Of a stretch of DNA of 64,000 nucleotides, positions 41,915 through 50,591 are shown piece by piece. The notes below the pieces were generated by a model, which searched no databases, had not been told where the DNA came from, and saw only the letters and a program-made list of their open reading frames with translations. Positions within the stretch are counted from its first letter, which is position 1, and every line of letters starts with the position of its first letter. The stretch comes from Candidatus Limnocylindrales bacterium (GTDB lineage Bacteria > Desulfobacterota > Binatia > UBA1149 > CAITLU01): positions 124,001-188,000 of the forward strand of contig DATNBU010000011.1 of assembly GCA_035571835.1 (NCBI GenBank), in the 5' to 3' direction. The translations under genes and the position numbers were made by a program.

Positions 41915-43066
41915 ATGCACCATGGCATCGAAGAGGCCCAGCTCATCGCAGCCGGAATCTACGATCCGGCGTCACCGCACGCCGCCGATCGCCTCGCGCT
42001 CATCGAGTGGCTTGCCGGACGCGGCGTCACGCTCGAGCAGATGATCGAGCGCGGCGGCCGGTCCCTTTCCGGTCTTGCGGGTGATCTGGCCATTCGGCCG
42101 GGGCGCCGCATCACCGCGCGCGACATTGCCGAAGAGACCGGGATGACCGTCGACGAAGTGATGTCGCTCGCACTGGCCGCCGGCTTTCCCCCTGAGGCGC
42201 CCGACGCTCCGTCGTTCACGGAAGGCGATGCACACGTGTTCTCTGTGTTTCGCGGCGGCGCGAGCCTTTTCGGAGATGCCGCGACGCGGCGTTTCACGCG
42301 CGTGCTCGGCTCATCGCTGTCGCGCGTCGCGGAAGCGGCCGTCACTCTTTTCCAGGTCAACGTCGAGCAGCCAATCCTCGAGTCGGGCGGCGGCGAGCTT
42401 GCCATCGCGCAGGAAAACCTGCGTGCCGTTGAAACACTCGAGGGCCTGCGCACGGTGATCGACAACCTTTTCGGGTCTCACGTAGAGACCGCGATCCGGC
42501 GACTCCGCGAAGCGAGGCCGACGAGGTCGCCCGACACCGTGCAGTTCGCGGTCGGTTTCGTCGATCTCGTAGGCTTTACGACAGTGACGCAGCGGATGCC
42601 GGTACGCGAGCTCGCCCTTCTGGTCGAGCAATTCGAGGAGACCGCGTACGACGTCGTTGCGGCATTCGACGGCCGGGTCGTCAAGCTGATCGGCGACGAG
42701 GTCATGTTCGTGACGCGCGACTGCGGCCATGCATGCCGGATCGCGCTCACGTTGTTCGAACGCTTTGCCGAGGATCGCACGGTTACGCCACGTGGAGCGC
42801 TCGCCTACGGCGAGATGCTCGTGCGCGGCGGCGACTACTACGGACCGATCGTGAACCTCTCGTCGCGCATCGCGCAGATCGCGGTGCCGAGCGAGCTGCT
42901 CGTGACCGCCGAAGTCGCCCGTAACGTCGAGGCGGGCGATCTCGTATTCGAGCCGGCCGGGCGAAGAATGCTCAAGGGCTTCGACGAGCCGGTCAGCCTG
43001 CTTACGGTAAGCCGCACGAAGCCGGCGGCCGCCGGCGACTTCACGACGAGCGAGGATCCTGCATGA
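41915..43066 (+). CDS. Class III adenylate/guanylate cyclase with N-terminal regulatory region
   Basis: 383 residues. The N-terminal ~190 residues look like a sensory/adaptor region of the pH-responsive type (residues near GDLAIRPGRRITARDIAEETG and GGASLFGDAATRRFTRVLG). The cyclase domain has metal Asp in FAVGFVDLVGFTTVTQ, the base-recognising Lys region GRVVKLIGDEVMFV with the second metal Asp, and the transition-state Asn-Arg in PIVNLSSRI. This fits cAMP synthesis. Its stop overlaps the DUF1003 start as ATGA (43063-43066), so the pair are co-translated. Confidence 0.9.
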   Translation: MHHGIEEAQLIAAGIYDPASPHAADRLALIEWLAGRGVTLEQMIERGGRSLSGLAGDLAIRPGRRITARDIAEETGMTVDEVMSLALAAGFPPEAPDAPSFTEGDAHVFSVFRGGASLFGDAATRRFTRVLGSSLSRVAEAAVTLFQVNVEQPILESGGGELAIAQENLRAVETLEGLRTVIDNLFGSHVETAIRRLREARPTRSPDTVQFAVGFVDLVGFTTVTQRMPVRELALLVEQFEETAYDVVAAFDGRVVKLIGDEVMFVTRDCGHACRIALTLFERFAEDRTVTPRGALAYGEMLVRGGDYYGPIVNLSSRIAQIAVPSELLVTAEVARNVEAGDLVFEPAGRRMLKGFDEPVSLLTVSRTKPAAAGDFTTSEDPA

Positions 43067-43575
43067 GCATTTCGTTCCCTAAATCGGCGAATCACCATTT
43101 TCGTTTCCATGCTCCCCACGCGCATCTCGCCACGGTGTTCGGCGAAGGCTGGTTCGCCAACAAGGCGGAGGCCTTTGCGAGGCTGTTCGGGACGCCGAAG
43201 TTTCTCATCGGGCAGACGGTCGTCGTCCTGATCTGGGTAGGGCTCAACACGACGCGCGTGACGGAGTTCGACCTCTACCCGTTCATCCTGCTCAACCTCG
43301 CGTTCAGTCTTCAGTCGGCGTACGCAGCTCCGCTCATCCTGCTCGCGCAGACCCGGCAGGCCGATCGTGACAAGGCGTATGCCGATGCGGACGCGCAGCA
43401 TCGCGAAGAGCTGGCCCAGTCCGGAATTGCGCTTCAGCGGCAGGCGGCCGAGCAGAACGAACAGCTGCGGCAGCTTCTCGAGCAGAACACGCGTCTTACC
43501 GAGACCACGGCCGAGCTCAGTCGCCGCATCGCGGATCTGACCGAGCAGATCCATGGGAGGATGGTCACCGGCTGA
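43063..43575 (+). CDS. DUF1003 membrane protein with C-terminal coiled coil
   Basis: 170 residues. DUF1003 hallmarks: GTPKFLIGQTVVVLIWVGLN (TM1), DLYPFILLNLAFSLQSAYAAP (TM2) and LLAQTRQADRDKAYADAD. The last ~60 residues are a predicted coiled coil (QAAEQNEQLRQLLEQNT, TTAELSRRIADLTEQIH). Function unknown. Translational coupling to the cyclase suggests it localises or regulates that enzyme, which is inference. Confidence 0.9.
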   Translation: MSISFPKSANHHFRFHAPHAHLATVFGEGWFANKAEAFARLFGTPKFLIGQTVVVLIWVGLNTTRVTEFDLYPFILLNLAFSLQSAYAAPLILLAQTRQADRDKAYADADAQHREELAQSGIALQRQAAEQNEQLRQLLEQNTRLTETTAELSRRIADLTEQIHGRMVTG

Positions 43576-43614
43576 TCCGGGAACGATGGCTCGCTGATGC
43601 CCGGCGGCGAGATT

Positions 43615-44940
43615 CTAGAGGGGAAGGTCGCCGGCCGGCGGCGGCGCAATGCGGCTGACGCAAGTCGCGATCACGAGATCGCCGCCGACGTTGAGCGTCG
43701 TGCGACACATGTCGAGGATGCGATCGACGCCGAGGATGATGCCGATTCCCTCGGCCGGCACTCCGACCGTCGTCAGCACGATCGCGATCAGCGGCAGCGA
43801 TCCTCCCGGTACGCCGGCCGTGCCGACTCCGGCGAGCACCGCCATCAGCACGACCGTGGCCTGCTGCGCCCACGTGAGGTCCACGCCGAAGACCTGCGCG
43901 AGGAAAAGCACGGTGATGCCTTCGTAGAGCGCGGTCCCGTTCTGGTTCGCGGTCGCGCCGACGGTCAGCACGAAACGGCTGACCTCGCGGTGGAGCCCGA
44001 GATTTTCCTCGGCGACGCGAAGCGACGTCGGCAGCGTTGCGTTCGACGACGAGGTTCCGAATGCCGTGACGATCGCGTCGGAAATGCCCGAGAAGAAGCG
44101 CAGCGGGCTCATGCCGGCGACGACGCGAATCACGGCGCCGTAGACCACCACGGCCTGCAGCGCGAGCGCGAGCAGCACGCACGCGACGAAACCGGCCAGC
44201 GTCGTCAGGATCTCGAAGCCGAGTGTTGCCGTCAGCGAGAAGACCAGGCCCGCGACGCCGACCGGTGCGATCACCATCGCCCATCCGATGATCGTCATCG
44301 AAACGTCGTAGAGACCCTCGAGCATCGCGACCAGCGGCGCGGTGCGGGCGGGCGCAGCCGTGATTGCTGCACCGAACACGAGCGCGAACACCATCACCGC
44401 GAGCATGCCGCCGCCCGGCGAGCTGCCGTCGAGCGCGCCGACCATTTCCTGAAGCGGATTCTTCGGGATCAGGTCGAGCAGCACGGTGCGCATCGACTTG
44501 GCCTGGCGGCTCTGCTCGATGGCCGATGCAGTGCGGTCTTTCGATGCGAAACGTTCGCGAAGCTCGACGCGGGTCGTCTCGCTCAGCCGATCGCCGGGAC
44601 GCAGCGTGTTCGCGACCCCGAGGCCGATCGCCACCGAGAAACCCGACAGGACGAGCGTCAGCGCGAGCGTGACCAGTCCCATCCTGCGCAGACGCGAAAG
44701 ATCACCGATCTCGACGACGCCGAGCACCAGCGCCGAGAACACCAGCGGCACGACCACCATGAAAATCAGCCGCAGGAAGATCTGCCCTGCCGGCTGCGCG
44801 ATGTTGTCGACGATCCACAGAAGAGCGGGGTGTGCTGCTCCAAGGCCGAGATTGGCAGCGACTCCGAGCGTCGCGCCGACAACCAGGCCGGCGAGGATCC
44901 GCCAGTGAAGCGCGAGGCGTTCGCCCTCGGCACTGCTCAC
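43615..44940 (-). CDS. Dicarboxylate/amino-acid:cation symporter (DAACS family)
   Basis: 441 residues from GTG 44940, which overlaps the SGNH stop as GTGA. The transport core has the serine-rich hairpin AFGTSSSNATLP, the NxxGTALYEG helix (ATANQNGTALYEG), a second hairpin AGVGTAGVPGGSL and GIILGVDRILDMCRTTLNV, the GltP/DctA-type substrate-binding set. A charged extra segment (TRVELRERFASKDRTAS) lies between early helices, like several eukaryote-like members. It takes up glutamate, aspartate or C4-dicarboxylates with H+ or Na+; which one cannot be decided. Confidence 0.92.
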   Translation of the reverse strand: MSSAEGERLALHWRILAGLVVGATLGVAANLGLGAAHPALLWIVDNIAQPAGQIFLRLIFMVVVPLVFSALVLGVVEIGDLSRLRRMGLVTLALTLVLSGFSVAIGLGVANTLRPGDRLSETTRVELRERFASKDRTASAIEQSRQAKSMRTVLLDLIPKNPLQEMVGALDGSSPGGGMLAVMVFALVFGAAITAAPARTAPLVAMLEGLYDVSMTIIGWAMVIAPVGVAGLVFSLTATLGFEILTTLAGFVACVLLALALQAVVVYGAVIRVVAGMSPLRFFSGISDAIVTAFGTSSSNATLPTSLRVAEENLGLHREVSRFVLTVGATANQNGTALYEGITVLFLAQVFGVDLTWAQQATVVLMAVLAGVGTAGVPGGSLPLIAIVLTTVGVPAEGIGIILGVDRILDMCRTTLNVGGDLVIATCVSRIAPPPAGDLPL

Positions 44941-46082
44941 TGCGCCGCCGCCTGCTGTTCGAGCGCCGCAACGACGCGGCTGACGCCGGTCGGCGACCAG
45001 TGCGCGTGATCGACGTAGAGCGCGAGCGGCGCGAACTGCGACCGTCCGCTGACGCGTTCGGCGGCGGTGATGTCGACGAAGTCGATGACCGACATGCCCT
45101 GCTTCCGGGCCAGCTCCATCACCCGCGTACGCTCGGCCAGGAACGTCGGCCAGTTGTAGTGCGAGTGGCCGCGAATGCGTGTGACTTCGGGGATCGTGTT
45201 GTAGATGAGCGGGGTAACGATCAGCGTCGTCCGCTTGACGCTTTCGCGGCTGCGGTACGCGGTAAGCCAGTCGATGAGCTCTTCCGGCGACGAGTACTTT
45301 CCGCCCTGGTCGAAGTCGTTCTCGCACAGCACGTAGATCACTTCGTCGATCGCGCCGTGGTAGCGCGCCGCGGCGCGATCGAGCGCACAGGTGATATCGG
45401 CGGCCGCTGCCCGCGCGATGCCGATGTTGACGTAACGGCGCGTCGGATCCCTTGCCTGCAGCTGCGACGACAGCGTCTCCGAATCGTCGATCGCGAGCCC
45501 GTTGGCCACGCTGTCGCCGGCCACCAGCACGACGCGCGGTGCATCGCTTTTCGGCAGCGTCGTGCGTTCGCCGGCCTCATTGGTCGAATGACGAACGATG
45601 CGGAACGCATAGCGGTCGAGGAACGCCTGGAGCTCGGCCGGAAGCGTGCGGTCCTCGTCGACGAAAAAGCTCATCTGGTCGAACGGGTTGTACAGGTTGG
45701 TGCGAAGATACGTGACCTTCTTGCGAAGGTTCGGCTTCTGCTCGAGGCACGGGCCTTTTTCCGAATTGACCGACGCTTCCTCGGTCTTGAGCTCGGAAAA
45801 CGGCGAGTTGCCGAGGCCGACGCCTGACGCCTTCATCGCCGGAAGCAGCGCCTTGATGTCGCTTGCGCGCACGATCATCTGCGATGCCGGGTCGTGAGGG
45901 TCTGCCGCCGGTGCCGGCGGCGGCGTGCGCATGGACTCAAGCAGCGAGAACACGAGGCTGGTTCCACCAAGGTAGCCGGACGCGAGCGAATGGATCCCCT
46001 CGGCGACGAGAAGGGGAACGGCTGTCGCTGCGAGAACCACGACGATGGGAAACCACCACGGACGGTGGCCGGATGCCGGCAT
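44937..46082 (-). CDS. Exported SGNH/GDSL-type hydrolase-like protein
   Basis: 381 residues from ATG 46082 (the frame stays open but lacks starts with sites). A single N-terminal TM/signal anchor (WWFPIVVVLAATAVPLLVAEG) precedes a SGNH domain: block I VVLVAGDSVANGLAID, ENDFDQGG resembling block III, and the C-terminal DHAHWSPTGVSRVV (Asp-x2-His-like). Probably acts in the periplasm on acyl groups, perhaps of polysaccharides. The stop overlaps the symporter's GTG as GTGA. Confidence 0.85.
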   Translation of the reverse strand: MPASGHRPWWFPIVVVLAATAVPLLVAEGIHSLASGYLGGTSLVFSLLESMRTPPPAPAADPHDPASQMIVRASDIKALLPAMKASGVGLGNSPFSELKTEEASVNSEKGPCLEQKPNLRKKVTYLRTNLYNPFDQMSFFVDEDRTLPAELQAFLDRYAFRIVRHSTNEAGERTTLPKSDAPRVVLVAGDSVANGLAIDDSETLSSQLQARDPTRRYVNIGIARAAAADITCALDRAAARYHGAIDEVIYVLCENDFDQGGKYSSPEELIDWLTAYRSRESVKRTTLIVTPLIYNTIPEVTRIRGHSHYNWPTFLAERTRVMELARKQGMSVIDFVDITAAERVSGRSQFAPLALYVDHAHWSPTGVSRVVAALEQQAAAQ

Positions 46083-46159
46083 CGCGAGAGTGTACGGATT
46101 CGCAGCGGGAGAGACGAGCGGGCAGGTGCGCAGCGCACCGGTCCGCTCGCCTCCGTCAG

Positions 46160-47053
46160 CTACTTCGCCGCTCGCAGCGCCGGATACGGGATCGGAGTTC
46201 CGGTGCTGCGCGCGAGCTCGAAGAACGCGTCGGTCAGGCGCTGCGTGACCGCGCCCGGAACCGTATCGCCGATCTTCTGGCCGTCGAGCGAGCGGATCGG
46301 GACGATGCGCGCGCCGGATCCGGACAGGAACGCTTCGTCGGCCGCGAAGAAATCGATGCGGCCCATCGTGCGTTCCTTCGACGCGATGCCGAGCTTCTCG
46401 CACAGCTCGAGGATCGTGCGGCGCGTGATCCCGTCGAGCGCGCCGTCGGTGGTCGGCGGTGTCATCACGACGCCGGCGCACACCGCGAACACGTTCGCGC
46501 TGGTCGCTTCGGCGACCGCGCCCTGCTGGTTGAGAAGCAGCGCATCGTCGGCGCCGCGCCGCTTCGCTTCGCCTTTGCAGAGCGCATTGTTGAGGTAGTT
46601 GAGGCTCTTGACGCGAGGATCGAGCACGTCGGCGCTCGGACGGCGCAGGCTGGCCGTCACCAGGTCCACGCCGAGTGCCGCCCGCGCCGGCGGGAACAGC
46701 TCGACGGTATCGACGATGCAGATCATCTTCGGCTCGGCGCAGGTCGTCGGATCGACGCCGAGCGGGCCTTCGCCGCGCGTGATCAGCAGGCGCACGTAAG
46801 CGTCGAGCGAGCCGGTCGCGGCCACCGTTTCGAGGACGACGTCGCGTGCCTGCCGGACGCCGCCGGGAATTTCGATCGCGATCGCGCGCGCCGAAACCTG
46901 CAGGCGGCGCATGTGATCGTCGAGGCGGAACAGGCGCCCGCTGTACGCGCGCATGCCTTCGAAGATCCCGTCGCCGTAAAGAAATCCGTGGTCGGTGACG
47001 GACAGTTTGGCGTCCTTGCCGTCCACGATACTGCCGTCGATCCAGACTTTCAT
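46160..47053 (-). CDS. Branched-chain / D-amino-acid aminotransferase family (class IV)
   Basis: 297 residues from ATG 47053, with GAGGAG seven bases upstream. The class IV fold is clear: LSVTDHGFLYGDGIFEGMRAY, the PLP lysine in RVKSLNYLNNALCKGEA, and EATSANVF/GVVMTPP. Both branched-chain transaminases and D-amino-acid transaminases look like this; IlvE is a good guess but not certain. The ATG overlaps the IclR stop as ATGA, so the regulator may control this gene or itself. Confidence 0.9.
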   Translation of the reverse strand: MKVWIDGSIVDGKDAKLSVTDHGFLYGDGIFEGMRAYSGRLFRLDDHMRRLQVSARAIAIEIPGGVRQARDVVLETVAATGSLDAYVRLLITRGEGPLGVDPTTCAEPKMICIVDTVELFPPARAALGVDLVTASLRRPSADVLDPRVKSLNYLNNALCKGEAKRRGADDALLLNQQGAVAEATSANVFAVCAGVVMTPPTTDGALDGITRRTILELCEKLGIASKERTMGRIDFFAADEAFLSGSGARIVPIRSLDGQKIGDTVPGAVTQRLTDAFFELARSTGTPIPYPALRAAK

Positions 47054-47835
47054 GCGATGCTCCTCTGCGGACTTTCGAGCTCGAGCCGGCCGGCAATATC
47101 GGCCGCCGCCTGGACGACGCGCTCCGCAAGCGCGGCCAGGCGTTCGCCGCCTGCGCGCGTGCTCGGCGCGGCGATCACCATCGAGCCGAGCATGTTCCCG
47201 CGCAGCAGCACCGGAGCGGCCACGACCGTCATGCCCGGAATCCATTCGTCGCGGTTGGTGGCCCAGCCGCGTTTGCGCGCGCGCGCGACTTCGCGCTCGA
47301 GGTCCTTGCGTGCGCTGGTCGTCTGGCCGGTGAATGCCGGCCACGGTTCGGGGGGAAGGGTGACGCTGTCGGGCGCGAACGCCAGATGCAGCTTGCCGAC
47401 AGCGCTCGCGTGCACCGGGACCTCGGAGCCGATTGCGGGCGCGACGCGAAGAACCGAGCGGCCCTCGCTCTTGTCGAGGACGACGATGCGGCCGCGCCGC
47501 GCAATCGTAAGGAACGCCGTCTCGCCGGTGGCCTCGGATTCGCGTTCGAGCACCGCGTGCGCGGCGGCCGCGAGCGGCTCGCGCTCGAGCACGCCGAGCC
47601 CGAGCGCGACCAGCGCGATGCCCGGCCGGTAACGGCCGTGCTCGTCCTGCTCGACGAGGCCGCGGCGGCCGAGCGACGCGAGCAGCCGATGCGCGCTCGA
47701 TTTCGGAACGCCGAGCGCACGGCCGACATCGCTGACTCCGCGCGCGCTTCCGCTCGAATGCAGGAAGAACAGCAGGTCGACGGCCTTCTCGACGGTCCCC
47801 GTCTGCGTTCCGGATAGTGGAACAGCGTTCTTCAT
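47050..47835 (-). CDS. IclR-family transcriptional regulator
   Basis: 261 residues. The N-terminal winged HTH (TVEKAVDLLFFLHSSG, GRALGVPKSSAHRLLASLGR, RGLVEQDEHGRYRPG) is followed by the IclR effector domain (RVAPAIGSEVPVHASAVGKL, RKRGWATNRDEWIPGMTVVA, VLLRGNMLGSMVIAAP). IclR proteins often repress catabolic operons and are relieved by small acids. The target could be the divergent acyl-CoA ligase or the coupled aminotransferase; neither is shown. Confidence 0.93.
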   Translation of the reverse strand: MKNAVPLSGTQTGTVEKAVDLLFFLHSSGSARGVSDVGRALGVPKSSAHRLLASLGRRGLVEQDEHGRYRPGIALVALGLGVLEREPLAAAAHAVLERESEATGETAFLTIARRGRIVVLDKSEGRSVLRVAPAIGSEVPVHASAVGKLHLAFAPDSVTLPPEPWPAFTGQTTSARKDLEREVARARKRGWATNRDEWIPGMTVVAAPVLLRGNMLGSMVIAAPSTRAGGERLAALAERVVQAAADIAGRLELESPQRSIA

Positions 47836-47997
47836 GGCTGAACGCTTGTAGCGCGCCGGCGCGCGCCGGGCAAGAGAAATGCCCGGGAGGCGGAAACCGG
47901 TGTCTGTCCCCGATTTTTGTCCCGGATTTTCCGGTTAGACTCGCGCGCCATCGAACGCTGCACGGCCGGCGCGGCGCTTGGGAATCCGGTTTTACGG

Positions 47998-49488
47998 GTG
48001 GACGAGAATCTCTACAGCATCCTTCGCGCCGGGTTTTCCGAAGTCATCGACCGCGCCGCATTCGTATCGCCCGGCGAGCCGTCGGTCTCCTGGCGCGAGC
48101 TCGATGACCTCGTCGCGGGCTTCGCGTCGGTGCTGATGTCTCGCGGCGTCGAGCCGGGAGATCGGGTCGTCGCGCAGGTCGAAAAATCGCTCGGCGCCGT
48201 CGCGCTCTATCTGGCGACGATCCGCATCGGCGCCGTCTTCGTTCCGCTCAACACCGCGTACACGGATGCGGAAGTTGCCTCCTTCCTCGCCGACGCGGAG
48301 CCGCGCGTGTTTGTCGCGTCGACGAAGCGCGAATCGCCGTCCGGCGTCATGCCGGAGCTGCTCGGCACGACGATCACAAGTCCGCTGTGGTCCGAAGCCC
48401 TGTCGGTGAAGCCTGCGCGCGCCGTCGCGCCGCGAACGAAGGACGATCTCGCCGCCATCGTCTACACCTCCGGCACCACGGGCCGTTCCAAGGGTGCGAT
48501 GCTTTCGCACGGCAACCTGGCATCGAATGCGGCCACTCTGGTCAAGCTTTGGGAAATGACCGCAAGCGACGTGCTGCTGCACGCGTTGCCGATCTATCAC
48601 GTGCACGGTCTTTTCGTTGCGCTGCACACGGCGATGCTCGCCGGCGCGACGACGCTGTTCCTTGCGAAGTTCGACGCGGAAGTCGTTCGCCGCGCGCTTG
48701 CCGGCGCGACCATGATGATGGGCGTGCCGACGTTCTATACGCGCCTGCTCGCGCTCGACGGCTTCGGCCGCGACGATTGCGGCGGAATGCGTCTTTTCAT
48801 CTCAGGCTCGGCGCCGCTGCTCGCCGACACGCACCGCGAGTTCGAGGAACGCACGGGCCATCGCATTCTCGAGCGTTACGGGATGACCGAGACCGGGATG
48901 CTGACGTCGAATCCGCTTCGCGGCGAGCGCATTGCCGGCACGGTCGGCTTCGCGCTGCCCGACGTACGCATTCGCGTTGCGGACGCGACCGGCGCTCCTG
49001 TGCCGGCCGGCGACGCCGGAGTGCTGGAAGTGGCCGGGCCCAACGTATTCGCCGGCTACTGGCGAAGGCCCGAACGAAGCCCCGAAGACTTCCGCCCCGA
49101 CGGCTACTTCATAACCGGTGATATCGGCGTTGCCGCAGCCGGCGGTCGCATCACGCTGGTCGGCCGCGCGAAGGATCTGATCATCACCGGCGGGCTCAAC
49201 GTGTATCCGAAGGAAGTCGAGGAAGTCCTCGACGCCGTCGATGGCGTCGTCGAAAGCGCGGTAATCGGCGTCCCGGATGCGGACTTCGGCGAGGCGATCG
49301 TGGCGGTCGTCGTTCGCGAGGATGGAGATGCCGTAACGGCGGAAAGTCTGGAGACGGCTGCGCGCACGAGCCTGGCGCGATTCAAGCATCCGCGGCGCAT
49401 CGAATTCGTCGACGCGCTTCCGCGAAACGCGATCGGAAAAGTGCAGAAGAACGTGCTTCGCGAGCGTTACGCAGGCCGCGCGCGCTGA
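47998..49488 (+). CDS. AMP-forming acyl-CoA synthetase, malonyl-CoA synthetase (MatB)-like
   Basis: 496 residues from GTG 47998 (VDENLYSILRAGF), chosen over the TTG at 47917 that the open frame also allows. ANL signatures: IVYTSGTTGRSKGAMLSHGN, ALPIYHVHGLF, FISGSAPLLADTHREF, ERYGMTETGMLTSNP, TGDIGV and the C-terminal Lys in PRNAIGKVQK. The HVHGLFVAL / MMMGVPTFYTRLL / RTGHRILERYGMTE set matches malonyl-CoA synthetases I know. It is divergent from the IclR regulator across about 160 bp, a typical IclR target arrangement. Other short or branched acids remain possible. Confidence 0.87.
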   Translation: MDENLYSILRAGFSEVIDRAAFVSPGEPSVSWRELDDLVAGFASVLMSRGVEPGDRVVAQVEKSLGAVALYLATIRIGAVFVPLNTAYTDAEVASFLADAEPRVFVASTKRESPSGVMPELLGTTITSPLWSEALSVKPARAVAPRTKDDLAAIVYTSGTTGRSKGAMLSHGNLASNAATLVKLWEMTASDVLLHALPIYHVHGLFVALHTAMLAGATTLFLAKFDAEVVRRALAGATMMMGVPTFYTRLLALDGFGRDDCGGMRLFISGSAPLLADTHREFEERTGHRILERYGMTETGMLTSNPLRGERIAGTVGFALPDVRIRVADATGAPVPAGDAGVLEVAGPNVFAGYWRRPERSPEDFRPDGYFITGDIGVAAAGGRITLVGRAKDLIITGGLNVYPKEVEEVLDAVDGVVESAVIGVPDADFGEAIVAVVVREDGDAVTAESLETAARTSLARFKHPRRIEFVDALPRNAIGKVQKNVLRERYAGRAR

Positions 49489-49494
49489 TCGGGA

Positions 49495-49830
49495 TCAGTA
49501 CTGCTCGCTCCAGTCTCCGAGCGGCCGCTCGAACGTGAAGCGGGCCGGCTGGACGACCAGAAAGTGCGCCGGCGTCGCGTAGTCGCGCGTCGCCGCTGCG
49601 AACGGCAATGCGACGACGAATAACGCGGTGCCGACCACGGTGGCCACCAGGCCAAGCGGACGCACGATAACGACGTCGAGAATGATCGCAGGCCCTTCGG
49701 ACGCTTCCTGATCCAGCGTGACGTCGGAATCGGCAGGATCGTACACGGCCCGTGCGGGCGAAGCCGCGAGCAGGAACGCGGCGATGCTGATCGCGGAAAT
49801 CACCGGACGAAGGCGCGTGACTCGAAACAT
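49495..49830 (-). CDS. Small exported membrane-associated hypothetical protein
   Basis: 111 residues. A signal segment (AISIAAFLLAASPARAVYD) precedes a short acidic stretch, then VIVRPLGLVATVVGTALFVVALPF, a TM helix, and a conserved tail (PAHFLVVQPARFTFERPLGD). Similar small proteins are annotated elsewhere as putative multidrug transporters, but nothing here supports transport. It ends 6 bp from the acyl-CoA ligase stop (convergent). Confidence 0.78.
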   Translation of the reverse strand: MFRVTRLRPVISAISIAAFLLAASPARAVYDPADSDVTLDQEASEGPAIILDVVIVRPLGLVATVVGTALFVVALPFAAATRDYATPAHFLVVQPARFTFERPLGDWSEQY

Positions 49831-49917
49831 GATGTTTTTCTCCGGGAGGCTGGCGGCAAGCCTACGCTCGACCTGCGGACGGCGTCAATACGACCTCAGT
49901 CATTCCCTTCGACGTAA

Positions 49918-50589
49918 TCAGCTCGCGTACGCATACTCGCCGCCGCGCTCGAGCGCCTTGCGGTAGGCGGGACGCGAATGGATGCGCGCGAGGAAGTCCA
50001 TCAGCCGCGGCCGGGATTTGTCGAGGCCGGCGCGCGATGCTGCCGCTTCGAGAGGAAAGCTCATCTGGATGTCGGCGGCCGTCATCTCGCTGCCCGCGAA
50101 CCACGGGCTGCGGCCAAGCTCGCCTTCCATGTAGTCGAGGTGGCGGGCGAGCTGCGGATTGATGAACGTGTTCATCGCAGTATCGGCGATCCGCCGGATG
50201 ATCGGTTTGACGAAGAACGGAGCCGGCGCGGTTTCGAGGCGCGTGAAGACGAGCTTGAGAAGTAGCGGCGGCATCGCCGAGCCTTCGGCGTAGTGCAGCC
50301 AGTACGTGTAGCGAAGGCGCTCGGGCGTTCCGGCCGGCGGGATCAGGCGCCCGTTGCCGTACTTGTCGACGAGGTACTCGACGATCGCGCCGGACTCGGC
50401 GACCGTGTGGTCGCCGTCGGTGATCACCGGAGACTTGCCGAGCGGATGCACGGCGCGCAGCGAATCGGGAGCCAGCATCGTCTCGGTGTTGCGCTCGTAG
50501 CGCTTGACCTCGTACGGAACACCGAGCTCCTCGAGCAGCCAGAGCACACGCTGGGAGCGGGAATTGTTCAGGTGATGCACGACAACCAT
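49918..50589 (-). CDS. Glutathione S-transferase-like protein
   Basis: 223 residues. N-terminal thioredoxin fold with HHLNNSRSQRVLWLLEELGV and the glutathione-binding VHPLGKSPVITDGDHTVAESGAI spread over two motifs; helical C-terminal domain with ADIQMSFPLE and PRLMDFLARIHSRPAYRKAL. Substrate unknown. It is divergent from the POT transporter start by 2 bp, with no room for separate full promoters. Confidence 0.92.
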   Translation of the reverse strand: MVVVHHLNNSRSQRVLWLLEELGVPYEVKRYERNTETMLAPDSLRAVHPLGKSPVITDGDHTVAESGAIVEYLVDKYGNGRLIPPAGTPERLRYTYWLHYAEGSAMPPLLLKLVFTRLETAPAPFFVKPIIRRIADTAMNTFINPQLARHLDYMEGELGRSPWFAGSEMTAADIQMSFPLEAAASRAGLDKSRPRLMDFLARIHSRPAYRKALERGGEYAYAS

Positions 50590-50591
50590 CG

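Noticed and set aside
44937-47129. SGNH protein read from 47129 (730 residues)
   Set aside because: The extension is a shadow of the aminotransferase gene; the signal anchor begins at 46082.
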